Shown in pieces: positions 24,085-37,382 of a DNA stretch of 64,000 nucleotides (positions are counted from its first letter, which is position 1; every line of letters begins with the position of its first letter). This DNA is from Cervus elaphus (lineage: Eukaryota > Chordata > Mammalia > Artiodactyla > Cervidae). Below the pieces are notes generated by a model, which did no database searches, was not told the origin of the DNA, and saw only the letters and a list, made by a program, of their open reading frames with translations. The DNA lies in the NCBI RefSeq assembly GCF_910594005.1, contig NW_025316728.1:330765-394764 (forward strand). The letters run 5' to 3'. A program made the position numbers and the translations under genes.

Positions 24085-26016
24085 CACAGCTTTTCATGCT
24101 CCTGATCTTTCTTTCTTTCTTGTTTTTTTTTTTTTTTTGCTCCTCGCATTTTTCACACCTTTTCATGCTCCTGGTCTTTTTTTTTTTTTTTTTGCTCCTC
24201 GAATTTTTCACACCTTTTCATGCTCCTCGCATTTTTCACACCTCTTCATGCTCCTCACATTTTTCACAACTTTTCATGCTCCTCGCATTTTTCACACCTT
24301 TTCATGCTCCTCGCATTTTTCACATCTCTTCATGCTCCTTGCATTTTTCACAACTTTTCATGCTCGTCGCATTTTTCACACCTTTTCATGCTCCTGGTCT
24401 TTCTTTTTTTTTTTTTTTTGCTCCCCACATTTTTCACACCTTTTCATGATCCTGGTCTTTCTTTTTTTTTTTTTGCTCCTCGCATTTTTCACACCTTTTC
24501 ATGCTCCTGGTCTTTTTTTTTCTTTTGCTCCTCGAATTTTTCACACCTTTTCATGCTCCTGGTCTTTCTTTCTTTCTTTTTTTTTTTTTTTCTCCTCGCA
24601 TTTTTCACACCTTTTCATGCTCCTGGTCTTTCTTTTTTTTTTTTGCTCCTCGAATTTTTCACACCTTTTCATGCTAATGGTCTTTCTTTTTTTTTTTTTT
24701 TTTTTTGCTCCTCGCATTTTTCACACCTCTTCATGCTCCTCGCATTTTTCACAACTTTTCATGCTCGTCGCATTTTTCACACCTTTTCATGCTCCTGGTC
24801 TTTCTTTTTTTTTTTTTGCCCCTCGCATTTTTCACACCTTTTCATGCTCCTGGTCTTTTTTTTTTTTTTTTGCTCCTCGAATTTTTCACACCTTTTCATG
24901 CTCCTCGCCTTTTTCACACCTTTTCATGCTCCTGGTCTTTCTTTTTTTTTTTTTGCTCCTCGCATTTTTCACACCTTTTCATGCTCCTGGTCTTTTTTTT
25001 TTTTTTTTTGCTCCTCGAATTTTTCACACCTTTTCATGCTCCTCGCATTTTTCACACCTCTTCATGCTCCTCACATTTTTCACAACTTTTCATGCTCCTC
25101 GCATTTTTCACACCTTTTCATGCTCCTTGCATTTTTCACACCTTTTCATGCTCCTGGTCTTTCTTTTTTTTTTTTTGCTCCTCGCATTTTTCACACCTTT
25201 TCATGCTCCTAGTCTATCTTTTTTTTTTTTTGCTCCTCGCATTTTTCACACCTTTTCATGTTCCTGGTCTTTTTTTTTTTTTTTTTCCTCGCATTTTTCA
25301 CACCTTTTCATGCTCCTCGCATTTTTCACACCTTTTCATGCTCCTGGTCTTTCTTTCTTTCTTTTTTTTTTTTTTTTTGCTCCTCGCATTTTTCACACCT
25401 TTTCATGCTCCTGGTCTTTTTTTTTTTTTTTTTTGCTCCTCGAATTTTTCACACCTTTTCATGCTCCTCGCATTTTTCACACCTCTTCATGCTCCTCACA
25501 TTTTTCACAACTTTTCATGCTCCTCGCATTTTTCACACCTTTTCATGCTCCTTGCATTTTTCACACCTTTTCATGCTCCTGGTCTTTCTTTTTTTTTTTT
25601 TGCTCCTCACATTTTTCACACCTTTTCATGCTCCTGGTCTTTTTTTTTTTTTTTTTTTTTTTTTGCTCCTCGCATTTTTCACACCTTTTCATGCTCCTGG
25701 TTTTTTTTTTTTTTTTGCTCCTCAAATTTTTCACACCGTTTCATGCTCCTCGCATTTTTCACAACTTTTCATGCTCGTCGCATTTTTCACACCTTTTCAT
25801 GCTCCTGGTCTTTCTTTTTTTTTTTTTGCTCCTCGCATTTTTCAAACCTTTTCATGTTCCTGGTCTTTTTTTTTTTTTTTTTTTTTTTGCTCCTCGCATT
25901 TTTCACACCTTTTCATGCTAATGGTCTTTCTTTCTTTTTTTTTGCTCCTCGCATTTTTCACACCTTTTCAGGCTCCTGGTCTTTCTTTTTTTTTTTTTTT
26001 TTCTCCTCGCATTTTT
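24085..26016 (+). repeat. Beta HOR, 1,932 bp
   Basis: This is the same form as the 1,931-bp unit at 18879, including the missing TTGC + T + CGAA block. After the GATC T unit the H unit reads GCTCCTCGC where most copies read GCTTCTCGC. AGTCTATC lies near 25,210. Confidence 0.87.
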
Positions 26017-26516
26017 CACAGCTTTTCATGCTCCTGATCTTTCTTTCTTTCTTGTTTTTTTTTTTTTTTGCTTCTCGCATTTTTCACACCTTTTCATGCT
26101 CCTGGTCTTTTTTTTTTTTTTTTTGCTCCTCGAATTTTTCACACCTTTTCATGCTCCTCGCATTTTTCACACCTCTTCATGCTCCTCACATTTTTCACAA
26201 CTTTTCATGCTCCTCGCATTTTTCACACCTTTTCATGCTCCTTGCATTTTTCACACCTTTTCATGCTCCTGGTCTTTCTTTTTTTTTTTTTGCTCCTCGA
26301 ATTTTTCACACCTTTTCATGCTCCTCGCATTTTTCACATCTCTTCATGCTCCTTGCATTTTTCACAACTTTTCATGCTCGTCGCATTTTTCACACCTTTT
26401 CATGCTCCTGGTCTTTCTTTTTTTTTTTTTTTTGCTCCCCACATTTTTCACACCTTTTCATGATCCTGGTCTTTCTTTTTTTTTTTTTGCTCCTCGCATT
26501 TTTCACACCTTGTCAT

Positions 26517-29198
26517 GCTCCTGGTCTTTCTTTCTTTCTTTTTTTTTTTTTTTCTCCTCGCATTTTTCACACCTTTTCATGCTCCTGGTCTTTCTTTTTT
26601 TTTTTTGCTCCTCGAATTTTTCACACCTTTTCATGCTAATGGTCTTTCTTTTTTTTTTTTTTTTTTTTTGCTCCTCGCATTTTTCACACCTTTTCATGCT
26701 CCTGGTCTTTTTTTTTTTTTTTTTTTTGCTCCTCGCATTTTTCACACCTCTTCATGCTCCTCGCATTTTTCACAACTTTTCATGCTCGTCGCATTTTTCA
26801 CACCTTTTCATGCTCCTGGTCTTTCTTTTTTTTTTTTTGCCCCTCGCATTTTTCACACCTTTTCATGCTCCTGGTCTTTTTTTTTTTTTTTTTGCTCCTC
26901 GAATTTTTCACACCTTTTCATGCTCCTCGCCTTTTTCACACCTTTTCATGCTCCTGGTCTTTCTTTTTTTTTTTTTGCTCCTCGCATTTTTCACACCTTT
27001 TCATGCTCCTGGTCTTTTTTTTTTTTTTTTTTGCTCCTCGAATTTTTCACACCTTTTCATGCTCCTCGCATTTTTCACACCTCTTCATGCTCCTTACATT
27101 TTTCACAACTTTTCATGCTCCTCGCATTTTTCACACCTTTTCATGCTCCTTGCATTTTTCACACCTTTTCATGCTCCTGGTCTTTCTTTTTTTTTTTTTG
27201 CTCCTCGCATTTTTCACACCTTTTCATGCTCCTGGTCTTTTTTTTTTTTTTTTTTTTTTGCTCCTCGCATTTTTCACACCTCTTCATGCTCCTCGCATTT
27301 TTCACAACTTTTCATGCTCGTCGCATTTTTCACACCTTTTCATGCTCCTGGTCTTTTTTTTTTTTTTTTTTGCTCCTCGAATTTTTCACACCTTTTCATG
27401 CTCTTCGCATTTTTCACACCTCTTCATGCTCCTCACATTTTTCACAACTTTTCATGCTCCTCCCATTTTTCACACCTTTTCATGCTCCCTGCATTTTTCA
27501 CACCTTTTCATGCTCCTGGTCTTTCTTTTTTTTTTTTTGCTCCTCGCATTTTTCACACCTTTTCATGCTCCTGGTCTTTTTTTTTTTTTTTTTTTTTTTT
27601 TGCTCCTCGCATTTATCACACCTTTTCTTGCTCCTGGTTTTTTTTTTTTTTTTGCTCCTCAAATTTTTCACACCGTTTCATGCTCCTCGCATTTTTCACA
27701 ACTTTTCATGCTCGTCGCATTTTTCACACCTTTTCATGCTCCTGGTCTTTTTTTTTTTTTTTTTGCTCCTCGCATTTTTCACACCTTTTCATGCTAATGG
27801 TCTTTCTTTTTTTTTTTTTTGCTCCTCGCATTTTTCACACCTTTTCAGGCTCCTGGTCTTTCTTTTTTTTTTTTTTTTTCTCCTCGCATTTTTCACACCT
27901 TTTCATGCTCCTGGTCTTTCTTTCTTTCTTTTTTTTTTTTTTTTTGCTCCTCGCATTTTTCACACCTTTTCATGCTCCTGGTCTTTTTTTTTTTTTTTTT
28001 TGCTCCTCGAATTTTTCACACCTTTTCATGCTCCTCGCATTTTTCACACCTCTTCATGCTCCTCACATTTTTCACAACTTTTCATGCTCCTCGCATTTTT
28101 CACACCTTTTCATGCTCCTTGCATTTTTCACACCTTTTCATGCTCCTGGTCTTTCTTTTTTTTTTTTTGCTCCTCGCATTTTTCACACCTTTTCATGCTC
28201 CTGGTCTATCTTTTTTTTTTTTTGCTCCTCGCATTTTTCACACCTTTTCATGTTCCTGGTCTTTTTTTTTTTTTTTTTTCCTCGCATTTTTCACACCTTT
28301 TCATGCTCCTGGTCTTTTTTTTTTTTTTTCTCCTCGCATTTTTCACACCTTTTCATGCTCCTGGTCTTTTTTTTTTTTTTTTTTTTCTCCTCGAATTTTT
28401 CACACCTTTTCATGCTCCTGGTCTTTCTTTCTTTCTATTTTTTTTTTTTTGCTCCTCGCATTTTTCACACCTTTTCATGTTCCTGGTCTTTTTTTTTTTT
28501 TTTTTTTTGCTCCTCGCATTTTTCACACCTTTTCATGTTCCTGGTTTTTTTTTTTTTTTTGCTCCTCAAATTTTTCACACCCTTTCATCCTCCTCGCATT
28601 TTTCACACCTCTTCATGCTCCTCGCATTTTTCACAACTTTTCATGCTCATCGCATTTTTCACAACTTTTCATGCTCGTCGCATTTTTCACACCTTTTCAT
28701 GCTCCTGGGCTTTCTTTTTTTTTTTTGCTCCTCGCATTTTTCACACCTTTTCATGCTCCTTGCATTTTTCACAACTTTTCATGCTGCTCGCATTTTTCAC
28801 ACCTTTTCATGCTCCTTGCATTTTTCACACCTTTTCCTGCTCCTGGTCTTTCTTTTTTTTTTTTTTTTTTTTGCTCCTCGCATTTTTCACACCTTTTCAT
28901 GCTCCTCGCATTTTTCACACCTCTTCATGCTCCTCGCATTTTTCACAACTTTTCATGCTCGTCGCATTTTTTACACCTTTTCATGCTCCTGGTCTTTCTT
29001 TTTTTTTTTTTACTCCTCGCATTTTTCAACCTTTTCATGCTCCTGGTCTTTCTTTTTTTTTTTTTTGCTCCCCACATTTTTCACACCTTTTCATGATCCT
29101 GGTCTTTCTTTTTTTTTTTTTGCTCCTCGCATTTTTCACACCTTTTCATGCTCCTGGTCTCTTTTTTTTTTTTGCTCCTCGCATTTTTCACACCTTTT
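26517..29198 (+). repeat. 5.16-kb-spaced duplication, copy B
   Basis: It matches 21363-24035 in marker order. After the first GGTCTC T unit this copy continues with the rest of alpha, whereas copy A goes to the CAGG unit, which fixes the right limit of similarity near 29,198. Near 28,686 a T unit reads CTGGGC. Confidence 0.82.
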
Positions 29199-29430
29199 CA
29201 TGCTCCTCGCATTTTTCACAACTTTTCATGCTCGTCGCATTTTTCACACCTTTTCATGCTCCTTGCATTTTTCACACCTTTTCATGCTCCTGGTCTCTTT
29301 TTTTTTTTTTTTTTTTTTGCTCCTCGCATTTTTCACACCTTTTCATGCTCCTGGTCTTTTTTTTTTTTTTTTTTTGCTCCTCGCATTTTTCACAACTCTT
29401 CATGCTCCTCGCATTTTTCACAAATCTTCA
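28203..29430 (+). repeat. Alpha HOR, copy 5
   Basis: It is complete from GGTCTATC to CACAAATC (29419), with CATCCTCC at 28586 and GCTGCTCGC near 28,784. One H unit near 29,011 begins ACTCCTCGC, a private change, and another near 28,835 ends TTTTCCT. It lacks the GTTCC/TTTCTTTT T unit, as copies 2 to 4 do. Confidence 0.87.
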
Positions 29431-29770
29431 TGCTCGTCGCATTTTTCACACCTTTTCATGCTCCTGGTCTTTCTTTTTTTTTTTTTGCTCCTCGCATTTT
29501 TCACACCTTTTCATGCTCCTGGTCTTTTTTTTTTTTTTTTTTTGCTCCTCGAATTTTTCACACCTTTTCATGCTCCTCGCATTTTTCACACCTCTTCATG
29601 CTCCTCACATTTTTCACAACTTTTCATGCTCCTCGCATTTTTCACACCTTTTCATGCTCCTTGCATTTTTCACACCTTTTCATGCTCCTGGTCTTTCTTT
29701 TTTTTTTTTTGCTCCTCACATTTTTCACACCTTTTCATGCTCCTGGTCTTTTTTTTTTTTTTTTTTTTTT

Positions 29771-31493
29771 TGCTCCTCGCATTTTTCACACCTTTTCATG
29801 CTCCTGGTTTTTTTTTTTTTTTGCTCCTCAAATTTTTCACACCGTTTCATGCTCCTCGCATTTTTCACAACTTTTCATGCTCGTCGCATTTTTCACACCT
29901 TTTCATGCTCCTGGTCTTTCTTTTTTTTTTTTTGCTCCTCGCATTTTTCAAACCTTTTCATGTTCCTGGTCTTTTTTTTTTTTTTTTTTTTTTTTGCTCC
30001 TCGCATTTTTCACACCTTTTCATGCTAATGGTCTTTCTTTTTTTTTTTTTGCTCCTCGCATTTTTCACACCTTTTCATGCTCCTGGTCTTTTTTTTTCTT
30101 TTGCTCCTCGAATTTTTCACACCTTTTCATGCTCCTGGTCTTTCTTTCTTTCTTTTTTTTTTTTTTTCTCCTCGCATTTTTCACACCTTTTCATGCTCCT
30201 GGTCTTTCTTTTTTTTTTTTGCTCCTCGAATTTTTCACACCTTTTCATGCTAATGGTCTTTCTTTTTTTTTTTTTTTTTTTTGCTCCTCGCATTTTTCAC
30301 ACCTTTTCATGCTCCTGGTCTTTTTTTTTTTTTTTTTTTTGCTCCTCGCATTTTTCACACCTCTTCATGCTCCTCGCATTTTTCACAACTTTTCATGCTC
30401 GTCGCATTTTTCACACCTTTTCATGCTCCTGGTCTTTCTTTTTTTTTTTTTGCCCCTCGCATTTTTCACACCTTTTCATGCTCCTGGTCTTTTTTTTTTT
30501 TTTTTTGCTCCTCGAATTTTTCACACCTTTTCATGCTCCTCGCCTTTTTCACACCTTTTCATGCTCCTGGTCTTTCTTTTTTTTTTTTTGCTCCTCGCAT
30601 TTTTCACACCTTTTCATGCTCCTGGTCTTTTTTTTTTTTTTTTTGCTCCTCGAATTTTTCACACCTTTTCATGCTCCTCGCATTTTTCACACCTCTTCAT
30701 GCTCCTCACATTTTTCACAACTTTTCATGCTCCTCGCATTTTTCACACCTTTTCATGCTCCTTGCATTTTTCACACCTTTTCATGCTCCTGGTCTTTCTT
30801 TTTTTTTTTTTGCTCCTCGCATTTTTCACACCTTTTCATGCTCCTGGTCTTTTTTTTTTTTTTTTTTTTTGCTCCTCGCATTTTTCACACCTCTTCATGC
30901 TCCTCGCATTTTTCACAACTTTTCATGCTCGTCGCATTTTTCACACCTTTTCATGCTCCTGGTCTTTTTTTTTTTTTTTTTGCTCCTCGCATTTTTCACA
31001 CCTTTTCATGCTCCTGGTCTTTTTTTTTTTTTTTTTTGCTCCTCGAATTTTTCACACCTTTTCATGCTCTTCGCATTTTTCACACCTCTTCATGCTCCTC
31101 ACATTTTTCACAACTTTTCATGCTCCTCCCATTTTTCACACCTTTTCATGCTCCCTGCATTTTTCACACCTTTTCATGCTCCTGGTCTTTCTTTTTTTTT
31201 TTTTGCTCCTCGCATTTTTCACACCTTTTCTTGCTCCTGGTCTTTTTTTTTTTTTTTTTTTTTTTTTTGCTCCTCGCATTTATCACACCTTTTCATGCTC
31301 CTGGTTTTTTTTTTTTTTTGCTCCTCAAATTTTTCACACCGTTTCATGCTCCTCACATTTTTCACAACTTTTCATGCTCCTCGCATTTTTCACACCTCTT
31401 CATGCTCCTCACATTTTTCACAACTTTTCATGCTCCTCGCATTTTTCACACCTTTTCATGCTCCTTGCATTTTTCACACCTTTTCATGCTCCT
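29771..31493 (+). repeat. 1.92-kb-spaced duplication, copy A
   Basis: It starts at the CGCA unit before GGTTTT and CAAA/CCGTTT. It continues through CTAATGG (about 30,025), the short interrupted T unit, GCCCC (about 30,452), CTCTTCGC (about 31,069) and CCCTGC (about 31,152). Offsets to copy B are about 1,920 bp. It lacks the beta marker, passing from CTAATGG straight to the interrupted T unit. Confidence 0.82.
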
Positions 31494-31691
31494 GGTCTTT
31501 CTTTCTTTCTTTTTTTTTTTTTTTGCTCCTCGCATTTTTCACACCTTTTCATGTTCCTTTCTTTTTTTTTTTTTTTTCTCCTCGCATTTTTCACACCTTT
31601 TCATGTTCCTGGTCTTTTTTTTTTTTTTTTTTCTCCTCGCATTTTTCACACCTTTTCATGTTCCTGGTCTTTTTTTTTTTTTTTTTTTTTT
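31494..31691 (+). repeat. Junction segment unlike other array positions
   Basis: It contains a TTTC-step T unit, then three GTTCC-type T units in quick succession separated by single H units. The first reads GTTCCTTTC (about 31,553), having lost GGTC. I did not find this order elsewhere. It sits exactly between the two 1.92-kb-spaced blocks, so it is probably the recombination joint. Confidence 0.72.
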
Positions 31692-33414
31692 TGCTCCTCG
31701 CATTTTTCACACCTTTTCATGCTCCTGGTTTTTTTTTTTTTTTGCTCCTCAAATTTTTCACACCGTTTCATGCTCCTCGCATTTTTCACAACTTTTCATG
31801 CTCGTCGCATTTTTCACACCTTTTCATGCTCCTGGTCTTTCTTTTTTTTTTTTTGCTCCTCGCATTTTTCAAACCTTTTCATGTTCCTGGTCTTTTTTTT
31901 TTTTTTTTTTTTTTTTGCTCCTCGCATTTTTCACACCTTTTCATGCTAATGGTCTTTCTTTTTTTTTTTTTGCTCCTCGCATTTTTCACACCTTTTCATG
32001 CTCCTGGTCTTTTTTTTTCTTTTGCTCCTCGAATTTTTCACACCTTTTCATGCTCCTGGTCTTTCTTTCTTTCTTTTTTTTTTTTTTTCTCCTCGCATTT
32101 TTCACACCTTTTCATGCTCCTGGTCTTTCTTTTTTTTTTTTTGCTCCTCGAATTTTTCACACCTTTTCATGCTAATGGTCTTTCTTTTTTTTTTTTTTTT
32201 TTTTGCTCCTCGCATTTTTCACACCTTTTCATGCTCCTGGTCTTTTTTTTTTTTTTTTTTTTGCTCCTCGCATTTTTCACACCTCTTCATGCTCCTCGCA
32301 TTTTTCACAACTTTTCATGCTCGTCGCATTTTTCACACCTTTTCATGCTCCTGGTCTTTCTTTTTTTTTTTTTGCCCCTCGCATTTTTCACACCTTTTCA
32401 TGCTCCTGGTCTTTTTTTTTTTTTTTTTGCTCCTCGAATTTTTCACACCTTTTCATGCTCCTCGCCTTTTTCACACCTTTTCATGCTCCTGGTCTTTCTT
32501 TTTTTTTTTTTGCTCCTCGCATTTTTCACACCTTTTCATGCTCCTGGTCTTTTTTTTTTTTTTTTTTGCTCCTCGAATTTTTCACACCTTTTCATGCTCC
32601 TCGCATTTTTCACACCTCTTCATGCTCCTCACATTTTTCACAACTTTTCATGCTCCTCGCATTTTTCACACCTTTTCATGCTCCTTGCATTTTTCACACC
32701 TTTTCATGCTCCTGGTCTTTCTTTTTTTTTTTTTGCTCCTCGCATTTTTCACACCTTTTCATGCTCCTGGTCTTTTTTTTTTTTTTTTTTTTTGCTTCTC
32801 CCATTTTTCACACCTCTTCATGCTCCTCGCATTTTTCACAACTTTTCATGCTCGTCGCATTTTTCACACCTTTTCATGCTCCTGGTCTTTTTTTTTTTTT
32901 TTTTGCTCCTCGCATTTTTCACACCTTTTCATGCTCCTGGTCTTTTTTTTTTTTTTTTTTGCTCCTCGAATTTTTCACACCTTTTCATGCTCTTCGCATT
33001 TTTCACACCTCTTCATGCTCCTCACATTTTTCACAACTTTTCATGCTCCTCCCATTTTTCACACCTTTTCATGCTCCCTGCATTTTTCACACCTTTTCAT
33101 GCTCCTGGTCTTTCTTTTTTTTTTTTTGCTCCTCGCATTTTTCACACCTTTTCATGCTCCTGGTCTTTTTTTTTTTTTTTTTTTTTTTTTTGCTCCTCGC
33201 ATTTATCACACCTTTTCATGCTCCTGGTTTTTTTTTTTTTTTGCTCCTCAAATTTTTCACACCGTTTCATGCTCCTCGCATTTTTCACAACTTTTCATGC
33301 TCCTCGCATTTTTCACACCTCTTCATGCTCCTCACATTTTTCACAACTTTTCATGCTCCTCGCATTTTTCACACCTTTTCATGCTCCTTGCATTTTTCAC
33401 ACCTTTTCATGCTC
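31692..33414 (+). repeat. 1.92-kb-spaced duplication, copy B
   Basis: It matches copy A (CTAATGG about 31,946, GCCCC about 32,373, CCCTGC about 33,072). An H unit near 32,794 reads GCTTCTCCC. At the right end it continues into alpha copy 6, whereas copy A enters the junction segment. Confidence 0.82.
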
Positions 33415-33471
33415 CTGGTCTTTCTTTTTTTTTTTTTGCTCCTCGCATTTTTCACACCTTTTCATGCTCCT

Positions 33472-34765
33472 GGTCTATCTTTTTTTTTTTTTGCTCCTCG
33501 CATTTTTCACACCTTTTCATGTTCCTGGTCTTTTTTTTTTTTTTTTTTCCTCGCATTTTTCACACCTTTTCATGCTCCTGGTCTTTTTTTTTTTTTTTCT
33601 CCTCGCATTTTTCACACCTTTTCATGCTCCTGGTCTTTTTTTTTTTTTTTTTTTTTGCTCCTCGAATTTTTCACACCTTTTCATGCTCCTGGTCTTTCTT
33701 TCTTTCTATTTTTTTTTTTTTTGCTCCTCGCATTTTTCACACCTTTTCATGTTCCTTGTCTTTTTTTTTTTTTTTTTTTGCTCCTCGCATTTTTCACACC
33801 TTTTCATGTTCCTGGTTTTTTTTTTTTTTTTGCTCCTCAAATTTTTCACACCCTTTCATCCTCCTCGCATTTTTCACACCTCTTCATGCTCCTCGCATTT
33901 TTCACAACTTTTCATGCTCATCGCATTTTTCACAACTTTTCATGCTCGTCGCATTTTTCACACCTTTTCATGCTCCTGGTCTTTCTTTTTTTTTTTTTGC
34001 TCCTCGCATTTTTCACACCTTTTCATGCTCCTTGCATTTTTCACAACTTTTCATGCTGCTCGCATTTTTCACACCTTTTCATGCTCCTTGCATTTTTCAC
34101 ACCTTTTCATGCTCCTGGTCTTTCTTTTTTTTTTTTTTTTTTTTTGCTCCTCGCATTTTTCACACCTTTTCATGCTCCTCGCATTTTTCACACCTCTTCA
34201 TGCTCCTCGCATTTTTCACAACTTTTCATGCTCGTCGCATTTTTTACACCTTTTCATGCTCCTGGTCTTTCTTTTTTTTTTTTTGCTCCTCGCATTTTTC
34301 AACCTTTTCATGTTCCTGGTCTTTTTTTTTTTTTTTTTTCTTTTGCTCCTCGCATTTTTCACACCTTTTCATGCTCCTGGTCTTTCTTTTTTTTTTTTTT
34401 GCTCCCCACATTTTTCACACCTTTTCATGATCCTGGTCTTTCTTTTTTTTTTTTTGCTCCTCGCATTTTTCACACCTTTTCATGCTCCTGGTCTCTTTTT
34501 TTTTTTTGCTCCTCGCATTTTTCACACCTTTTCATGCTCCTCGCATTTTTCACAACTTTTCATGCTCGTCGCATTTTTCACACCTTTTCATGCTCCTTGC
34601 ATTTTTCACACCTTTTCATGCTCCTGGTCTCTTTTTTTTTTTTTTTTTTTTGCTCCTCGCATTTTTCACACCTTTTCATGCTCCTGGTCTTTTTTTTTTT
34701 TTTTTTTTTTGCTCCTCGCATTTTTCACAACTCTTCATGCTCCTCGCATTTTTCACAAATCTTCA
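33472..34765 (+). repeat. Alpha HOR, copy 6
   Basis: It is complete, with CATCCTCC 33857, GCTGCTCGC about 34,055 and CACAAATC 34754. It has the additional GTTCC T unit ending TTTCTTTT (about 34,313), which is shared only with copies 1 and 7. A T unit near 33,752 reads GTTCCTTGTC. Confidence 0.88.
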
Positions 34766-35461
34766 TGCTCGTCGCATTTTTCACACCTTTTCATGCTCCT
34801 GGTCTTTCTTTTTTTTTTTTTGCTCCTCGCATTTTTCACACCTTTTCATGCTCCTGGTCTTTTTCTTTTTTTTTTTTTGCTCCTCGAATTTTTCACACCT
34901 TTTCATGCTCCTCGCATTTTTCACACCTCTTCATGCTCCTCACATTTTTCACAACTTTTCATGCTCCTCGCATTTTTCACACCTTTTCATGCTCCTTGCA
35001 TTTTTCACACCTTTTCATGCTCCTGGTCTTTCTTTTTTTTTTTTTGCTCCTCACATTTTTCACACCTTTTCATGCTCCTGGTCTTTTTTTTTTTTTTTTT
35101 TTTTTTTTGCTCCTCGCATTTTTCACACCTTTTCATGCTCCTGGTTTTTTTTTTTTTTTGCTCCTCAAATTTTTCACACCGTTTCATGCTCCTCGCATTT
35201 TTCACAACTTTTCATGCTCGTCGCATTTTTCACACCTTTTCATGCTCCTGGTCTTTCTTTTTTTTTTTTTGCTCCTCGCATTTTTCAAACCTTTTCATTT
35301 TCCTGGTCCTTTTTTTTTTTTTTTTTTTTTTTGCTCCTCGCATTTTTCACACCTTTTCATGCTAATGGTCTTTCTTTTTTTTTTTTTGCTCCTCGCATTT
35401 TTCACACCTTTTCAGGCTCCTGGTCTTTCTTTTTTTTTTTTTTTTTTCTCCTCGCATTTTT

Positions 35462-37382
35462 CACAGCTTTTCATGCTCCTGATCTTTCTTTCTTTCTTGT
35501 TTTTTTTTTTTTTTGCTTCTCGCATTTTTCACACCTTTTCATGCTCCTGGTCTTTTTTTTTTTTTTTTTTGCTCCTCGAATTTTTCACACCTTTTCATGC
35601 TCCTCGCATTTTTCACACCTCTTCATGCTCCTCACATTTTTCACAACTTTTCATGCTCCTCGCATTTTTCACACCTTTTCATGCTCCTTGCATTTTTCAC
35701 ACCTTTTCATGCTCCTGGTCTTTCTTTTTTTTTTTTTGCTCCTCGAATTTTTCACACCTTTTCATGCTCCTCGCATTTTTCACATCTCTTCATGCTCCTT
35801 GCATTTTTCACAACTTTTCATGCTCGTCGCATTTTTCACACCTTTTCATGCTCCTGGTCTTTCTTTTTTTTTTTTTTTTGCTCCCCACATTTTTCACACC
35901 TTTTCATGATCCTGGTCTTTCTTTTTTTTTTTTTGCTCCTCGCATTTTTCACACCTTTTCATGCTCCTGGTCTTTTTTTTTCTTTTGCTCCTCGAATTTT
36001 CACACCTTTTCATGCTCCTGGTCTTTCTTTCTTTCTTTTTTTTTTTTTTTTCTCCTCGCATTTTTCACACCTTTTCATGCTCCTGGTCTTTCTTTTTTTT
36101 TTTTGCTCCTCGAATTTTTCACACCTTTTCATGCTAATGGTGTTTCTTTTTTTTTTTTTTTTTTTTGCTCCTCGCATTTTTCACACCTTTTCATGCTCCT
36201 GGTCTTTTTTTTTTTTTTTTTTTTGCTCCTCGCATTTTTCACACCTCTTCATGCTCCTCGCATTTTTCACAACTTTTCATGCTCGTCGCATTTTTCACAC
36301 CTTTTCATGCTCCTGGTCTTTCTTTTTTTTTTTTTGCCCCTCGCATTTTTCACACCTTTTCATGCTCCTGGTCTTTTTTTTTTTTTTTTTTGCTCCTCGA
36401 ATTTTTCACACCTTTTCATGCTCCTCGCCTTTTTCACACCTTTTCATGCTCCTGGTCTTTCTTTTTTTTTTTTTGCTCCTCGCATTTTTCACACCTTTTC
36501 ATGCTCCTGGTCTTTTTTTTTTTTTTTTTGCTCCTCGAATTTTTCACACCTTTTCATGCTCCTCGCATTTTTCACACCTCTTCATGCTCCTCACATTTTT
36601 CACAACTTTTCATGCTCCTCGCATTTTTCACACCTTTTCATGCTCCTTGCATTTTTCACACCTTTTCATGCTCCTGGTCTTTCTTTTTTTTTTTTTGCTC
36701 CTCGCATTTTTCACACCTTTTCATGCTCCTAGTCTATCTTTTTTTTTTTTTGCTCCTCGCATTTTTCACACCTTTTCATGTTCCTGGTCTTTTTTTTTTT
36801 TTTTTTTTCCTCGCATTTTTCACACCTTTTCATGCTCCTGGTCTTTCTTTTTTTTTTTTTGCCCCTCGCATTTTTCACACCTTTTCATGCTCCTGGTCTT
36901 TTTTTTTTTTTTTTTTGCTCCTCGCATTTTTCACACCTTTTCATGCTCCTCGCCTTTTTCACACCTTTTCATGCTCCTGGTCTTTCTTTTTTTTTTTTTG
37001 CTCCTCGCATTTTTCACAACTTTTCATGCTCCTGGTCTTTTTTTTTTTTTTTTTGCTCCTCGAATTTTTCACACCTTTTCATGCTCCTCGCATTTTTCAC
37101 ACCTCTTCATGCTCCTCACATTTTTCACAACTTTTCATGCTCCTCGCATTTTTCACACCTTTTCATGCTCCTGGTCTTTCTTTTTTTTTTTTTGCTCCTC
37201 GCATTTTTCAAACTTTTTCATGTTCCTGGTCTTTTTTTTTTTTTTTTTTTTTTGCTCCTCGCATTTTTCACACCTTTTCATGCTAATGGTCTTTCTTTTT
37301 TTTTTTTTGCTCCTCGCATTTTTCACACCTTTTCAGGCTCCTGGTCTTTCTTTTTTTTTTTTTTTTTTCTCCTCGCATTTTT
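35462..37382 (+). repeat. Beta HOR type a, 1,921 bp
   Basis: Type a has CTAATGGTG (36136), two GCCCC H units (about 36,336 and 36,861) and an H unit reading CAAACTTTTTC (37210). The order after AGTCTATC (about 36,731) differs from type b by re-use of the GCCCC block. One CGAA unit near 35,990 has four T where five are expected, a rare single-base deletion outside the T units. Confidence 0.9.

Larger units (their letters stand above)
26017..35461 (+). repeat. Composite region, 9,445 bp between beta markers
   Basis: It contains a beta head; alpha copy 5 with its flank; two copies of a block of about 1.7 kb (29,771 and 31,692); and alpha copy 6. Near 26,505 an H unit reads CCTTGTCAT and joins directly to the TTTC-step T unit, so the short interrupted T unit and its CGAA neighbour are missing. 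Beta markers are absent because each internal junction bypasses the TCACAGC unit. Confidence 0.82.

Noticed and set aside
13465..24105. Open reading frame of about 3,546 codons on the plus strand (and similar ones such as 60-7658, 9600-16853 and 38178-44909)
   Set aside because: It is a translation of satellite units in a stop-poor frame. All three frames give the same F/S/H/L-rich motifs because 28 is not a multiple of 3, the starts are the ATG at H junctions, and the ends are satellite variants. There is no codon structure, no domain and no gene context.
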